Shown piece after piece: positions 35,200 through 47,070 of a stretch of 64,000 bases of DNA; the first letter of the stretch is position 1; each line of letters opens with the position of its first letter. Under the pieces are notes generated by a model, which worked only from the letters and a program-made list of their open reading frames with translations, had not been told where the DNA came from and did not search any database. Both the position numbers and the translations under genes were made by a program. Source of the stretch: Phlebiopsis flavidoalba (lineage: Eukaryota; Basidiomycota; Agaricomycetes; Polyporales; Phanerochaetaceae). The DNA lies in NCBI GenBank assembly GCA_035772785.1, contig JAOCPU010000025.1:310001-374000 (forward strand), read 5' to 3'.

Positions 35200-36787
35200 T
35201 CACCAACCTGGGGCGGCCCGAACCTGTATGTCTAGGCATTTTTGGAAATTCTCCCTGACCTCTCCTACCGACCAGTCGTCGTTGTTTGTTCCTCATCATC
35301 CTTCTCGAGAAAACGTGGTGCCACGCAGATTTTTGCGATGGAACAGAACAAGTCTTCGAGTATCCACGTCAATCGTGGCCCTGTCAGCTCTATTGCCGGC
35401 TCCGAGCTTGACCTCAAGGAGGCTGACATGGAATTTTCTGGTTGCGGTGGGTTCCGGGTGATGAGTGACAAGGAAGTCGAGACCGAACAGCTCAAATACA
35501 TTGGGAAGAGGCTGGTGCATTTGTAGTAATTGAGTCCAATTAGCATTGAGCGGCCACACTTACCTGGAAGTGAAACGCTCATGCCCAGAGCGGACCCCTT
35601 TAAAACACTCCCCCATGAGCACCGCCACCTGCGTCCCGATCACAGGAATGTCTTCAAGATAATCCCGTCGTTCATAACACCGCAGAAAAAACCGCTCTGA
35701 AGCACTGAGAATGCCGCAACCTGCGAGCTCGTCGAGCAGTCCTAACAAACTTCTCCCCATGTTCTGCCTGCAGCGACGTCTTGTGTTGGTTCAAATGGCC
35801 GGCAAGATTTTGACCCGAGCTCTGAGGTAGGAGGGGGTGTAAAGGGATAGAGGAGAATAGGGCCAGGATCCGGGTGTACATGTAGACTGTGAGAGCTCCA
35901 GATGCAACACAATATGCTCGCAAATGAAAACTATAGATGCCGTTAGCGCCGCAGACAGCCGTGATTGTAGTCTGCGTACCTTGTGACCCTTCAAACCCGA
36001 AAGGGTCTGCGTGTGCTGGGGTTGGATCCGTCCCAGCGGTATCTGAGAAGTGGTCTAACAGTAAAGGATTGGAACAAGTATTCCTAGAAACTAGAGTATC
36101 AGTAAGGACAAAATTCCTCATAAACCGACTGGCTATTACCTGAACAACAAAATGTCTGAGCTTGAGATGTCGCTATACCCGTGCCGCCTTCATCATCACT
36201 AGCCTTTCCTTCTTCTCCGTCTTCCTTCCTCGTATGTTTCGTCGTCTTCGAATTCTTGGAAAATGCTCTCCAGCTCTTCTTTCGTGTGAAATAGGCGGAT
36301 GCCCATGCCTCGATCCGCCATACCGGGCTTGAGAATCATCCACTTATCGCCTTGATCTAGCACATCTCCGAGGTCCCATAGCTCGTCAGCCCACATCTCA
36401 TCCAATTCATCCAGGGAAGCGCAGCTCGAGCTCTCCCAAGTCCGCGGCACTCCGTTCTTGAGCGGGGAATCCGGGTTCTTCACGACATGCCGATGTGCAC
36501 TACGAGACAGAAAGTGTTTTCTGATTAAGGCTTTCCGTATGATGTATCCCCACAAGACACCACTTGGTAGACCATGGAGAAAACAAGGTTAATTCGTGAT
36601 CGATCTCGTCATAAGTCGCCCCATTGCAAGATATTCGAAGACGTCTTCCTCTTCTTCCGTCTCTGGCAAGGGTCGATATAATCCTGACGGGAAGTTTGAG
36701 TTGATCTAGCGCATTTCTCACCAGACGATCGGTGAGAGGAGCGGACGGCCACGAGACGAACGCAATGATTGGCGAAGGCGAGGACAT
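35200..36787 (-). CDS. Tubulin-tyrosine ligase (TTL) domain protein
   Basis: ATP-grasp enzyme family; TTL and TTL-like proteins ligate Tyr or Glu to tubulin or other proteins, and fungal members (yeast Pby1 type) have less certain substrates. Start MSSPSPIIAFVSWPSAPLTD then LVRNALDQLKLPVRIIS; YDEIDHELTLFSPWSTKWCL; then the ATP-grasp core YIIRKALIRKHFLSRSAHRH, LDELDEMWADELWDLGDVLD, KWMILKPGMADRGMGIRLFH and TKEELESIFQEFEDD (36555-36210). After an acidic break: YSFHLRAYCVASGALTVYMY and TRILALFSSIP (35940-35840), a NKTSLQAEHGEKF-like block, and the C-terminal FELFGLDFLVTHHP, SSEPAIELTGPRLTWI, ENFQKCLDIQVRAAPGW, stop at 35200. The ILKPGMADRGMGI loop is the ATP-binding motif. Divergent from MMM1, with only about 51 bp between start codons. 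Confidence 0.85.
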
Positions 36788-36838
36788 GACGTTGGGCGCT
36801 GAAAGAAAGCAGCTTCCCGCGTCTACGTTGTGATTGCC

Positions 36839-38207
36839 ATGGGCGCCAATCATTGGGCTTTTGTGGCGTTGCCGCCCACACGCGAGGGCGACGGCAAGCC
36901 GCGTCTCTACCCAACCTCCACCTTCTGTAGTGGCCGACTCGGGTGTCTGATCGAGATCATGGGTTCGGCCTACATATTCACCTTCAACCTACTTTTACTC
37001 AAAGGGCTTGTTCTTGCGGACAAGTCTCTATTCTTTGTCTCCTGGTCGTTGTGCTCAAGTATCTCTTTTTCGACTCCGCAACGACCCAACCGTATAGAGC
37101 TACTTCATACAGCCCCGTGTTGTCCCCGTGGGGACGAAGATGTCAACCATATCTCAGATAATGGTCTCAAAACAGAGCCAGAGATTATCAAGCATGGTGG
37201 AGAAGTGTGTAGAGAGTGCTGGTTGGTTGAATATCCTGTTACATCATGTGCGTACGACCTATGGCCCCCCTGTGTAGGAAAACTTACCCCACAGTAGATA
37301 AGGGACTCGTATCGTGAAAAGCTAACACGAGGTAATCTTCCTGGAGGGGAAGGAGATGAGGTTGCGCGTAGACGCGTAGAAGAGTTCGCCAACAGGTTTC
37401 GTCCACCGGGATTTCTGGTAAGCCCTTGTCCCCACATGATACATGTGCCTGCTTTGGACGAACTTCGTAGGATCCAATAAAAGTACACTCTGTCGACTTA
37501 GGCGTCTCTGCGCCACGCCTGTATCGTGCTCGTCCTCGCGCCGCTGAACACACCCGTTGCGGAACCTGTGAGATGAATCCTTCCGTCTGCGCTGTATAAC
37601 TGCAGGCTTGATCTTGCAATAGGAGATTGAGATGGATATGCATTACAGAGATACTGTGTTCGATCTCGATCTCAACTTCAGTTCTTCTAAACTACCCCTT
37701 CCCCTCTTTTGCGCGTCTTCCAGTCTCCCTTACAATCTCACTGTCGCTATTCTCAGCTACGTCTGTGAGTTGCACATTGAGATCATCAAATGGGGGGACT
37801 TCAGTTTGACAGGCTACAGGTCCTCCTCGTACCACCACAGCCACATGCGCCTCATCCAAACACTAACCATTACACTCCCCTCTCCACATACCGACCTGGT
37901 TTTGGATCTCAAGACACAACGTCGCTTATGGGTTAGCAGGGCCAAAGCATCGCAGATGTTTCCAAAACGTCATGAGCTCATCACTCATCAGGTTAGTTCG
38001 CCCAATTTCCTATTGTGCCCTACCTGATTGAATATCTGCCAGATACGGCGAGTTCTCATCGAGAAAGGCACTTTCAAGGTCGTGCTGCCAGGCCTAGCCA
38101 GTGTAGCAGAAGTGAAAGAGGATGTGAAACGCGAACACACGAACTTGCAGCTCACGCGAGCTGACACAACGATCTGCTCCCATGTATCGTCTCTGACATG
38201 TGATTGA
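36839..38207 (+). CDS. MMM1: Maintenance of mitochondrial morphology protein 1 (ERMES subunit)
   Basis: ER-membrane subunit of the ERMES ER-mitochondria tether; its SMP domain carries phospholipids. Lumenal N-terminus, then LHIHLQPTFTQ and the single TM segment (LCLLVVVLKYLFFDSATT, 36990-37090), VESAGWLNILLHH at the start of the SMP domain (37205-37245), YREKLTRG.LPGGEGDEVAR then RRVEEFANRFRPPGFL (37310-37420), STSVLLNYPFPSFARLPVSL and TISLSLFSAT (37670-37770), LPSPHTDLVLDLKTQ (37880-37920), KLHELITHQ-like text, and IRRVLIEKGTFKVVLPGLAS with VAEVKEDVKREHT (38042-38140). Stop TGA 38205. Several introns; indels, chiefly insertions, in the SMP region. Start 36839 opens the N-terminal frame; the TM exon is in another frame, so an intron or indel lies between. 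Confidence 0.88.
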
Positions 38208-38706
38208 GTACTGCTCCACGATGCTACGAACTCCTGAATAACTTACGAAACTAATTATGTATTTGCTGTTTGCTAGCTAAGCCCTGTAATAGCTCGATGC
38301 CACCTCTTCGTCTTCGCATTACTGTACCATCCTCTTTCGGCGCAATATCATGCCATTTCGCTCGTTCTCAAATGGACTGTTCGCACAAGCCTTAGGTATG
38401 CGTTTGAGCACTGTATCAGAATAAGCCATAGAGGCATCGCTAGAATAAAAACTTGACGTTTTGGTAATACTCTAGCAAAGGATTTTCTCCACTCTTTAAT
38501 CGAGTCCCCTCAAGATCCGCATACGTCTCCATAAACTCCGCATGTGTAAAACACCTGGGACTTGAGCTCACCCACAGGCAGCCCACTGGACGACGTCATG
38601 CCTTCAACCGGTGGCCTTCTGTTCTTCGGCTGGTAAGACGAGGAAAAAGTTTCCACCTAGCGCGCTGTCAGCGGTAGACGCGGACGACGCGAGGGCGGAC
38701 GGCGGA
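38208..38706. other. Convergent intergenic, about 500 bp
   Basis: Lies between the 3' ends of MMM1 and the NDUFAF7-like gene. No recognised coding text, presumably the two 3' untranslated regions. Confidence 0.5.
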
Positions 38707-40160
38707 CTAGTTCGTCTCAGTGAGCACGTGCTCGTACATGTCCCGGAGGCGCTCGAAGTTGGTCGGGAAGAAGATGTCGAAGTAGCCCTGCTTGACGAGG
38801 ATGGTCTCGCAAGGCACGGATGTGCCCTTCACGCGCGTCTGCACCACGGGACCGCACACGCCGGGCACGGTGTCTGGCAGCGAGGAGAAGTCCGAGAGTA
38901 GCAGTCGGTGCCGCGGGAAAAAAAATGCGCGCAAGGTGCGGAGGAGGGTGAGCATTCGCGTCGGGATGAACTCGGGGGCGGAGAGGTTGGGCGCAAAAGG
39001 TAGTGATGCGTACACTGAGCGCAGCGCAGGCGCAATTTTGAGCAGTTTAGGTACTGGTGGCGGATGCCATAGTCGCCGCCGAAGTGCAAGGAAGGAAGAT
39101 ATCATGGGGGGGTCGGTTATGCGCGTGTAGTACATTGCGAAAAGTCCCCATTCATTGTCAATTGTGACAACACCTTGATACGGCTCCATTGTACGCAAGT
39201 CATATCTGATCATGTCGTGTGCGAAGTTATCCTGGATTTAATCAACGTAAATTTCGTGGACAGCCGAAGAACGTAGAAGGGGCCTACTATGACTTCCATG
39301 GCCAAGAAGAAGCATGGTGATGGTTTCCAGTTTCGACCACTTGAAAATGCTATCTATCTCTGGTGGTTTATTTTCACGCATGGATGATCTTCAAGTAGGA
39401 GTTTCCGTTGGAGGTCCGCCAGATTTCCACTAATCTCTATATAATGTTATATCGCGTTCGTTCATACACATCAGGGTGCACGTCCCGCAGATAGTCCAAG
39501 ATGTTGCGAGCGAGAGGTCCCATTTCCGGCACCAATCTCGTATATGACGAAGTCTTCATATGGGAAGTACTTCAGCAGATATTCCGCGACGAGACATTGT
39601 GCAATGGCTTGACCGTACCACGGCTACAGACGGCTATTAGCTTTTAACAAGCATACACGACGTCATGAATCATACAATAAGACGCACTTTTAAACAGCTC
39701 CGTCGGTGTATGCCATATTTGTCTCCCGGGCACCCGTCGTCATTAAAACCTCGAAAGCCTCGTAACGCTTCGCGACCTCTTCCTGGAACTCGGTGGCGTT
39801 GCGAACCTTACTGAAGTCAATGGGATCTGTGGCGGTAAAAATGGTGGCCTGCTTTGGGAAGTATCCGTAATGTGGGTTGTAAAGCGAGTCTTCAATGAAG
39901 TCTCGCACGAGGAGTTTCACCTCCGTGGGAGGCAGTTGTGAGCTCTCGAGGTCATTTGCCGTAAAACGGGTGACGAGCGGTAAGCTGAGTTGCTCGGGGT
40001 TCGGTGCTTCCGAGAACGACAACCGAGTTGTAGTTGTATTTTGACCTCACGCTTTCGTGAGGGCGCAAGGATGGTCGATGAGAGTGAAAAGGGTGCTCGG
40101 TGAGATAACGCGCGTGGTGGACGGAGGGCTGCAGAGCGCAACAAAACGCCAGCGTAGCAT
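38707..40160 (-). CDS. NDUFAF7: NDUFAF7/MidA-like SAM-dependent methyltransferase, mitochondrial
   Basis: Family methylates an arginine of the complex I subunit NDUFS2 in mitochondria where complex I exists. N-terminal presequence rich in Arg/Ser (LRSAALRPPRALSHRAPFSL, basic, few acids) fits mitochondrial import. Then VKLLVRDFIEDSLYNPHYGY and FPKQATIF, TEFQEEVAKRYEAFEVLMTT (39940-39740), WYGQAIAQCLVAEYLLKYFP and EDFVIYEIGAGNGTLARNIL (about 39620-39490; the E-G-GNGTL SAM motif). Later LRTMEPYQGVVTIDNEW, LLLSDFSSLPDTVPGVCGPV, VKGTSVPCETILVKQGYFDI and FFPTNFERLRDMYEHV, stop at 38707. Start 40160 gives MLRWRF and the presequence after a frame fix. Confidence 0.85.
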
Positions 40161-40459
40161 CAGGGAAGAGGACGACGAGGCGGCCTAAGAGAAGTTGTTA
40201 AAGACTCAGTGACCCTTGGTCGTCCACTGTGAACAAACCGCGGGCCTTCGAGGGTTGATGCCTACGCGTGAACGAGACCGTTAAAACACCAGCGCCGCGA
40301 CCCCGAACCGTCGGCCAACAGCGACAACCAGAGCAGAATGTGACGTTTTGTGACCGTCACGTCAAGGGTAACACAATACGCGTGGGACAGAGCTCAATGA
40401 GAGCACCCTTCAGCACGGCGAACGCAAGATAGATATCAATAGTTTATATTGAGTATATC
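40161..40459. promoter_or_regulatory. Upstream region of the NDUFAF7-like gene
   Basis: About 300 bp between the NDUFAF7-like start and the TMEM14 stop, both on the minus strand. GC-rich, with no TATA; presumed promoter by position only. Confidence 0.35.
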
Positions 40460-40960
40460 TCAGCACAAATAGACCGTGGTATATTCCTGCAAGGCGATAA
40501 TTACTGCCTCAAAAGCCAGTACCGTCTTTCCATAATAATACGTAGATACCGCAGAGGTGGCGGACAAGACTGCAGGTACGGGTCCCTTGGCAGCACGAGG
40601 GATAGGGAGAGAGAAGTAAGAGAGCAGATGCACCTGTAGCTGTGTTCAAAAGAAGCTCCCCCGCGAATGGAGATGCAAAACTCACCAAGCGCACCTCAAG
40701 ACCGTTAGCAGTCCCTTTGCGGATGCTATCTGCGCTCCACAGACTAACAAAAGACCAACGCTACAAATATGAGATTATTTTCAATGGAGAGCGTGTATAT
40801 GAACTCACCTCACTCCTGCAACCAAAGAAGGGACGCTACGCGTGCGTGCGTAACCAGTAATACCTCCGACGAGGCAGAGCCCTCCCATAACATAAGCTGG
40901 GTAAGCAGACTGGCGAATTCGTCAGGAGAGTGGCAGTGCTATGGAAGAGTTACAGACCAT
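40460..40960 (-). CDS. TMEM14 family small membrane protein
   Basis: TMEM14 (UPF0136) proteins are about 100-residue, four-helix membrane proteins; human TMEM14C acts in haem synthesis in the mitochondrial inner membrane. The minus strand reads AYPAYVMGGLCLVGGITGYA with RTRSVPSLVAGV (exon near 40915-40825, ending at a GTGAGT donor), then ADSIRKGTANGLE, then GASALLLLS and SRAAKGPVPAVLSATSAVST with YYYGKTVLAF. Gly-rich helices and the GxxRxRSxPSLxxG signature are diagnostic. The exact end is unclear: the frame runs to 40460, but the family usually stops soon after GKTV. Start is tentative (ATG at 40960, perhaps a tiny first exon). Confidence 0.8.
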
Positions 40961-41169
40961 ATTCTCTAGCAGCTCGTTGGGGTCGACGTGGGAGGTTGAG
41001 AGCACGAGCGTGGGTGCGCGTTTCACCAGGATCTCGGCCAAGCCTGTTGGTACCCCGCATGACGCAGATATGCTTACGAGGGCCTAATCACACACTCGTC
41101 GATCATGCCTATTTGGGCGCTCTATATTTCGACAATTTACTGTCACAACCTTCCACAGGACGACACCTA
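40961..41169. promoter_or_regulatory. Divergent promoter region, TMEM14 and methyltransferase
   Basis: About 210 bp separates two divergent starts. No TATA seen. Assignment by position only. Confidence 0.35.
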
Positions 41170-42219
41170 ATGGCAGAAGTTTTGCCCACAAGAACGAAGA
41201 GTACGGTACCAAGGAATACTGGTGAGCCTTCAATGAAACCCTCGATTTGCCAGTGGCTCATCGCGAAACACCAAGTCAACAGGACAAACGTTTATAGCCA
41301 TGTGAGAAGACAGTCGTGTTCAATGGGACTCTCCTTCTGACACAATATCTTAAGAGAGTCGGACGACAGCACATTCGATTGGTTTAAGAGGAAGTATGAC
41401 GAAATCGCGGATCTCTTTCGCGAGCTCATTCCCGACAAGAATTCGAGGATACTCATGCTTGGATGCGGGAACTCTACCTTATCCGAAGACGTAAGTGGAT
41501 CGTGCGCTTGGACACGACTTTTAATTCAAACGCCATATAGATGTACGATGATGGGTACAAAAATATCGTCAACGTGGATGTGAGAATCTGCCCTGGATCT
41601 CTGCCCCTCATTCTGACTCTCGGGTGCTAGTACTCCGGTATACTCATAGAGAAGATGCGTCGGAAACATGAGGAGACGCGCCCCAGTATGGAATGTGAGT
41701 ATGCTAACAACCTCGTAAAACAGCATGTCCAACTCCTATTAGGGCACGAGATGGATGTCAGGACACTCGCGTTCGAGACAGAATCTTTTGATGTTGCAAT
41801 TGACAAGGGAACAATGGACGCGATGATGACAGCGAAGGCTGATGTTTGGGTGAGCCTCATGTTTCAATCCATCTTATCCAGAACCCGGCGACTGAACGAA
41901 CACAGGACCCACCCGATGGGAAGTCGTCGAGAGAACTGACACGCGAGAAGTTTAGCGAAGTCTTAAGGTATGTGCTCAGCTTGTGCTCTATAGTGGCCAT
42001 CCACTGACTGCGTAAAAGAGTGCTCCGTAAACAGGGGACATTCTTGTACCTCACCTTTGGACAGTGCCCCACTTCCGAAAACGATATCTTACAAGGCCGG
42101 AAACCACGCTGCAAATCCGTCAGTTGGGAGAAACATTCCATTACTACTTGTACGTACTCACTCGTGGGACAATCGTAGTATCGGCTATTAAATTACAAAT
42201 CGCCCATGTACACTTGTAA
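41170..42219 (+). CDS. EEF1AKMT4/METTL13-like SAM-dependent methyltransferase
   Basis: Seven-beta-strand methyltransferase; relatives methylate lysines of elongation factor 1A. Exon 1 reads MAEVLPHKNEEYGTKEYW (one base removed) up to a GTGAGC donor near 41222. Exon 2: ESDDSTFDWFKRKYDEIADL and FRELIPDKNSRILMLGCGNS (motif I, LGCGNS) then TLSED. Exon 3: MYDDGYKNIVNVD, then YSGILIEKMRRKHEETRPSM, and after an intron HEMDVRTLAFETESFDVAID with KGTMDAMMTAKADVW (motif post-I and the D-x-A-x-D-K-G-T-x-D-A signature). Then LTREKFSEVLR, VLRKQGTFLYLTFGQ and TTLQIRQLGETFHYYLYVLT. Stop TAA 42217. Size about 200 residues fits. Confidence 0.85.
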
Positions 42220-42444
42220 AAACGCTTTCTATGTCCGTCTTTCGCGCAGGAGTGACGGCAGCAGTTCGGGGAATGGCCGAGGAGCAACAACCAATCACCG
42301 CGCGCTTTGCCATAAAAATTGATGCCAGTGATCTCCCTCGTCGGACCTGTGCGGTTCTCAGTACCACACCGGACCCCCCCCTCCTCCCTTTCATCCAAGT
42401 ATCGGTCTCTCTCCTCTCTTTGGCTTTCTATCCGCACCACTACT

Positions 42445-44102
42445 ATGCATTCCGCGCTGCTCATAGACGAGGTTCTAGAGAGAATCCTCGAGCATTGTGC
42501 CGACTGTCTGGCAAGGATTATCGCTGGACTTTGTGCCAGCTTGCACGAAGCTGTAGAGCATGGAAAGACCCTGCATTGGATCGATTGTGGAGGAGGTTGG
42601 ATAGCGTCGAGCCTTTGACTCGATTGGGAGGGTGGAATACCTGCTCGGTGCGTTCATTGTATATCACTAGTTGTAATGGCGATTCATCTCTGCATAGGCC
42701 GAAGAAAGTACAAACACGCCTGCGGTTGCGAGCTATGCTTCCAGGGTAAAGCACATCGTCTTCAAGTCGGACCAAAAAACTTCCTCTCGTTTTGGGTTTC
42801 AGCTCCCCCTTCCCATCCCTGAGATCGGGAGCTATCCAAGGCGACGGTTGTCTCGTACCATCCCATTGCCTGCTCTCGTCCCGCGTTACAGGAACTCGAT
42901 GTTGATCTTCGAGGTACTCATAGCAATGAACGTGTGGCCAGGCGTGGTCACGCACTTGCTGATACGCTTGGGAGCATCCCCTCTCTCTCAACAACGCTAG
43001 AAAAGCTCCGCAATCATCAAGGGTTTCCTTACGCCTGAGCTCGACCGCATTATCCCGCTTCCTTCAGGTCCCTACGCTCACTCACAACCTTTTGAAGTGC
43101 GAGTCTTTGAGCGTCGAGACTTTTGCTTCTTTGGGCAGTCTCGGGCATCTCGAGGATCTCTACGTTCACGCCGGTCATATCGAAACAGAAGACCTCATTG
43201 CGACTAACGATCTCCTCACCTCCCTCTCAACTCTTTCCTGACCTCAAGAGTTTACGTGTTAGGGCACACCGCTCCCTCATCTGTGCTATCGTCGACACTC
43301 TTCCTCGGAGCACCCTTCGTTCGCTTACCTAGAAACCGAAGAGCCCGCAAAGGGCCCTTCAGCCTGGAATCCTACATTCACTCTTACTTGCCTCGAAGGC
43401 CGCTGATACCCTCCTAGCCCTCACGTTAGATCAGATCCTAGACCCAGAGGAGCTCGACTCTCATACCTCCACATCCGGCAACGATACCCCGCTTCGTACT
43501 AGAGACATTGAACAACCCCTCAACAAGCTGCGCGCACTGAAAGGGGCGCCGTCTCACCATAGACGCAATGATCCTTCCCGACTTCACAGATAAAGACATA
43601 GAAACCATGGCCAGCTGTGGTCCCGCTTAGAGTCATCTCGACCTTGGTTGGGCCTCCCCGACGCACACGAGCACGCATGAGAGCCTCGACGATCACCGTT
43701 CAAGCCCTGCGCGCCCTCGCGAAGCGCTGTCCCAACTCCCGCAGTCTTTCCCTTCCGCTCAAACCCAGTAGCCGCCCCCCGAGGACAAATCCGCCTATGT
43801 CCGTACGACAGACGGCGCTGGATCGTATTCTGCTCGTGGGCTCCCCGCCCGCAAACGAGGATATCGCCGCCTTCGTGCGGAGTGTCCATTTTGATATCTT
43901 CCCTTGCCTACGGGAGATTGAGTGTAACGTCGGCGGAGACGTCGCTTTCTGCTTTGACGTTCAGAGACTACAGGGACCACGTCCTCCAAGTGGAGTACCC
44001 CAAGGCCACATCCGATGGGTTTGCGGACAGGGCAGTGAGCCATCCGTGCCGACTGTACCGTCCGCAAAGTCCTCCCTGAGAATCTATTCTACAGCCCTCT
44101 AA
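42445..44102 (+). CDS. F-box domain protein 2
   Basis: Start MHSALLIDEVLERILEHCAD, then DYRWTLCQLARSCRAWKDPA and LDRLWRRLDSVEPL is a clear F-box. The body is leucine-rich (LKCESLSVETFASLGSLGHL, EDLYVHAGHIETEDLIATND, FPDLKSLRVRAH near 43090-43290; ALRALAKRCPNSRSLSL near 43700). The C-terminal part has CLREIECNVGGDVAF. TAA at 44100 after KSSLRIYSTAL. Several frame changes, about 530 residues, no convincing intron. Likely an SCF adaptor of unknown substrate. It follows the methyltransferase gene by about 225 bp in the same direction and resembles F-box protein 1 only in general layout. Confidence 0.8.
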
Positions 44103-44889
44103 TTGTTCGAGTTTTATGGTCACGTGGGGTATCTGCTGTTATGTATTTGTGGACGTACCGCTAGTTGGACTCTGTTTGATTTTATCTCTTTGACGACGTA
44201 TTTTTAGACATGTACTGGAATTGTATACACGGATTGACATCCACATTGGGCTCATACCCTCACTCACTTTGCAAGAGGTCAAGCTATTCGATCTATGGGT
44301 CATGGCTTTTAGCCTCGACCTCAGCTGAATTTCCTGGCCGGTCGCCTCGCTGAGGCTCCGTCTACAGCTTGACTTCCAAGATGTATTGTAACAGGATGCA
44401 TGGCGATATCGTCACGATAAGACCGGCGCGGAGATGGCTGAGGGTGGGTATTAAGCTACCGTAGGGAGTTGCAGGGTTGTGATTTGAACACGCAGCCTCT
44501 CATTCTAAACCGCCAAGCAGAATGATGAACGAACGCGCGTATTCTAATTTCCGGATACTGGTGACGCGGCTGTCACAAAGTGGTAAGCATTCGGTGATCT
44601 ATCGTTCTCATGGTCTAAGCGCCTGCATTTACTGTCTCTTCAAATAAGTTGACCACATGATTAGAGGAGCTCAAAAGAATCGCGAACACGCGTATTTTCG
44701 CGTAGCGATATCCAGCCCCAGCCCAGACGAAGATTCGCAGAGGTTCTGAGTAGGACGAAAAATCTTTCTTCAAGCAGCTTGGACGAGCTAGAGTGAGACA
44801 ATAGAAATAATTGGGCTTACGGTGTAAATATGCATCACTTTCAATGATATTTGCGAGGAACTATTCCCTGTGCACACCAGTGCCCACTG
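44103..44889. other. Convergent intergenic
   Basis: No coding text recognised. Lies between the 3' ends of F-box gene 2 and membrane protein copy 2. Confidence 0.45.
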
Positions 44890-46030
44890 TTAATTTGGTG
44901 CGTATGAGGATATTCGTTCGGGATCTCTTACAGCAGGATGAGAAAGATCTTCGCAGATATTTGGTCGCATGCTTGATGGCTCCGTTGGGTTGTCCCATAT
45001 TCTGTATGCAGTAGCCCTGGCTGTAATGAGACAAATAAAGACAGCAAACAAGCCGGCTCTATGCCACGAACCACTACAATATACATTTAAAGCTAGTATA
45101 GTGCAGATCAATATCGCAGTTCGAGCCAGATAAGATACATGATACTCACAAAAACGTCGCATACTTGTCCAGCAATAAAAGCCATCTTGCTGATGTACTG
45201 TTTATAGATAACAAACGTGTATTAGAAGACTAGAAGGGTTGTGACTGGGATATCATATACGAGACTCAACCACCGGGGAAGGCTTTACTCCATTGGTCGG
45301 GATAAAGGATTGTGTACTCAATATAAATACACCTTGACACACTAACATAGCATGATCAGCTTCTCAAAGCTCTCAGGGTAAAAAAAAAAACCAAAAGCAA
45401 GACTCGTACAATCGCTCCTACTAGGGTCCCCAGCGGCAAAATTACAATGCTCAGTTACGATGCCAAACAATCCATACACGATAGACCTGTTTGCGCATGT
45501 GATCGCACGGTCAGAGACTTGCCACTTAGAGCTACTTTAAAAATAATCCTCACCATCAGGAAATTGTGACGAAAACCTGGATAAACATGAGAGCTAAGTT
45601 GGCTACGTTCTTCGACATTGATAGGGTGTTTGCTTGTTGATAGTAGGTATTCAAGGATATATCCGGGTTATATAAATAAGACTGCCACATTCTCGCAAAG
45701 GATGCCAATTTGCTGTCGGTAAATGTTTTCAGAGGTAGCTGTCACAATCAAAGAATTAGGCAAACTCACTGTGTCGTAATAATTGCGAAGAAGAACACGC
45801 TTATTGCGGCCATGATCTTGTCAACAAGTGCTTTACGAGCGCGATGCCTTTCCACGATCAAAAACATGGTCATCCCAAAGGTCACCAGAAATATCACCTT
45901 TAAACACATAGCGTAAATACCAGGGAGCAACATCCACCGCGACAAAGCACAAGACTGGTAACTCACCATATAGTACGAGGGTAAGCATTGCGCCCACAGC
46001 ATAGATATAGTTGAACCGATGAGCGTTCAT
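44890..46030 (-). CDS. Basidiomycete multi-pass membrane protein, copy 2
   Basis: Paralogue of 4783-6309. First exon MNAHRFNYIYAVGAMLTLVL ending YG at a GTGAGT donor near 45965, as in copy 1. Then IYAMCLKVIFLVTFGMTMFL with ERHRARKALVDKIMAAISVF (TM2, basic loop, TM3). The hallmark segment reads VYRVWIVWHRN and IVILPLGTLVGAIV near 45500-45420 after one frame change. The last exon ends in ILICTILALNVYCSG, AGLFAVFICLITARATAY and a hydrophilic tail with PSSMRPN, stop at 44890. Unlike copy 1 the ESAALY block is weak (only a TAILICTILALNVY-like stretch), so divergence is real or hidden by errors. Function unknown. Confidence 0.62.
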
Positions 46031-47070
46031 TACCAGGAGGTCGAACGATGAAGAGCAGAAGGTGACCTAGTCCATTGAGCGAACTTCGGGGGACCTTTTA
46101 AACATTCCAGTTTCACACTTTTCTAATTACACTCTGCGGCACATATCGCTGCGGAGCATACGTAACACTATCGCTACATTGGCAGTCGGCTCCATTGACT
46201 TCTGCCAGAAAGCTCATGAAGCGATATCACTTCATGTGGGATGAGGTGTTTGACGAGGGGTGGGTCATTTCTCAGACTGAAATTACTTCAGGATGAGGTT
46301 TGCCCTTGCGGATATCGAGTAACTCTGAGAAGGTGGATATTTAATCACTTCAATGGATATGACTCTCTGAGAACCCGTTTAGCAACATATATAACATCAT
46401 CACGCCCTTGATAGCTCATGTATACAATTAGTATGCCTTCTCATGCAAACGGTCGCTTCTTATAACACAGCATCACACGCGAACCTGCGCATTAAAAGGG
46501 TAGGCTTGGCTATGCTTCGGCCCTTAATACACGGAAAATTGGTTGCACCAAAGGCCCATGGAGCTGGGTGTGCATGATTCAGATTGCCATATCACCGTGT
46601 TCGATTGCGTAAAAAGGTATGTATGCGACTAAGGGACAGTTTTTGGTGACCTCGGTATCAGAACTTTGAGGTACGCACGCCCACTCTGGATGTGGTGACC
46701 CACGCTGTTGGCTCACAATTTCCACGTCAGTCGCGACTGCATCACAGCGTAAAAGCTAGCACAAGGACCGTTAAGTGAGTATGTATTGATAGCATCCGGT
46801 CAATCATGTCAAAGCATTCGGTGGACGCAGTGCGCTATGGACGATTTTGATACATCAGCGTGCCAATTAAACGACCATGACCATCAGGCTGATAAATGGC
46901 ATTGAGCAGTTATCAATACACGCACGGTTAAAAAGTAAATATTATCTGAAAACTACATTCCCACCGAAAATGCCACGGAAACATTATTATTTCGAGATTT
47001 CCTAGACCGTTTGATGCGTATACTCACTAAATACTGCACTGTCAAAGAGCATCATTGTTTGTCTATTCGG
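46031..47070. other. AT-rich intergenic stretch
   Basis: Probable promoter of membrane protein copy 2 at its left end. No gene recognised in either strand. Confidence 0.4.

Noticed and set aside
20657..36900. Secondary-metabolite gene cluster
   Set aside because: FMO and two P450s occur, but housekeeping genes are interleaved and no backbone enzyme was found in the window.
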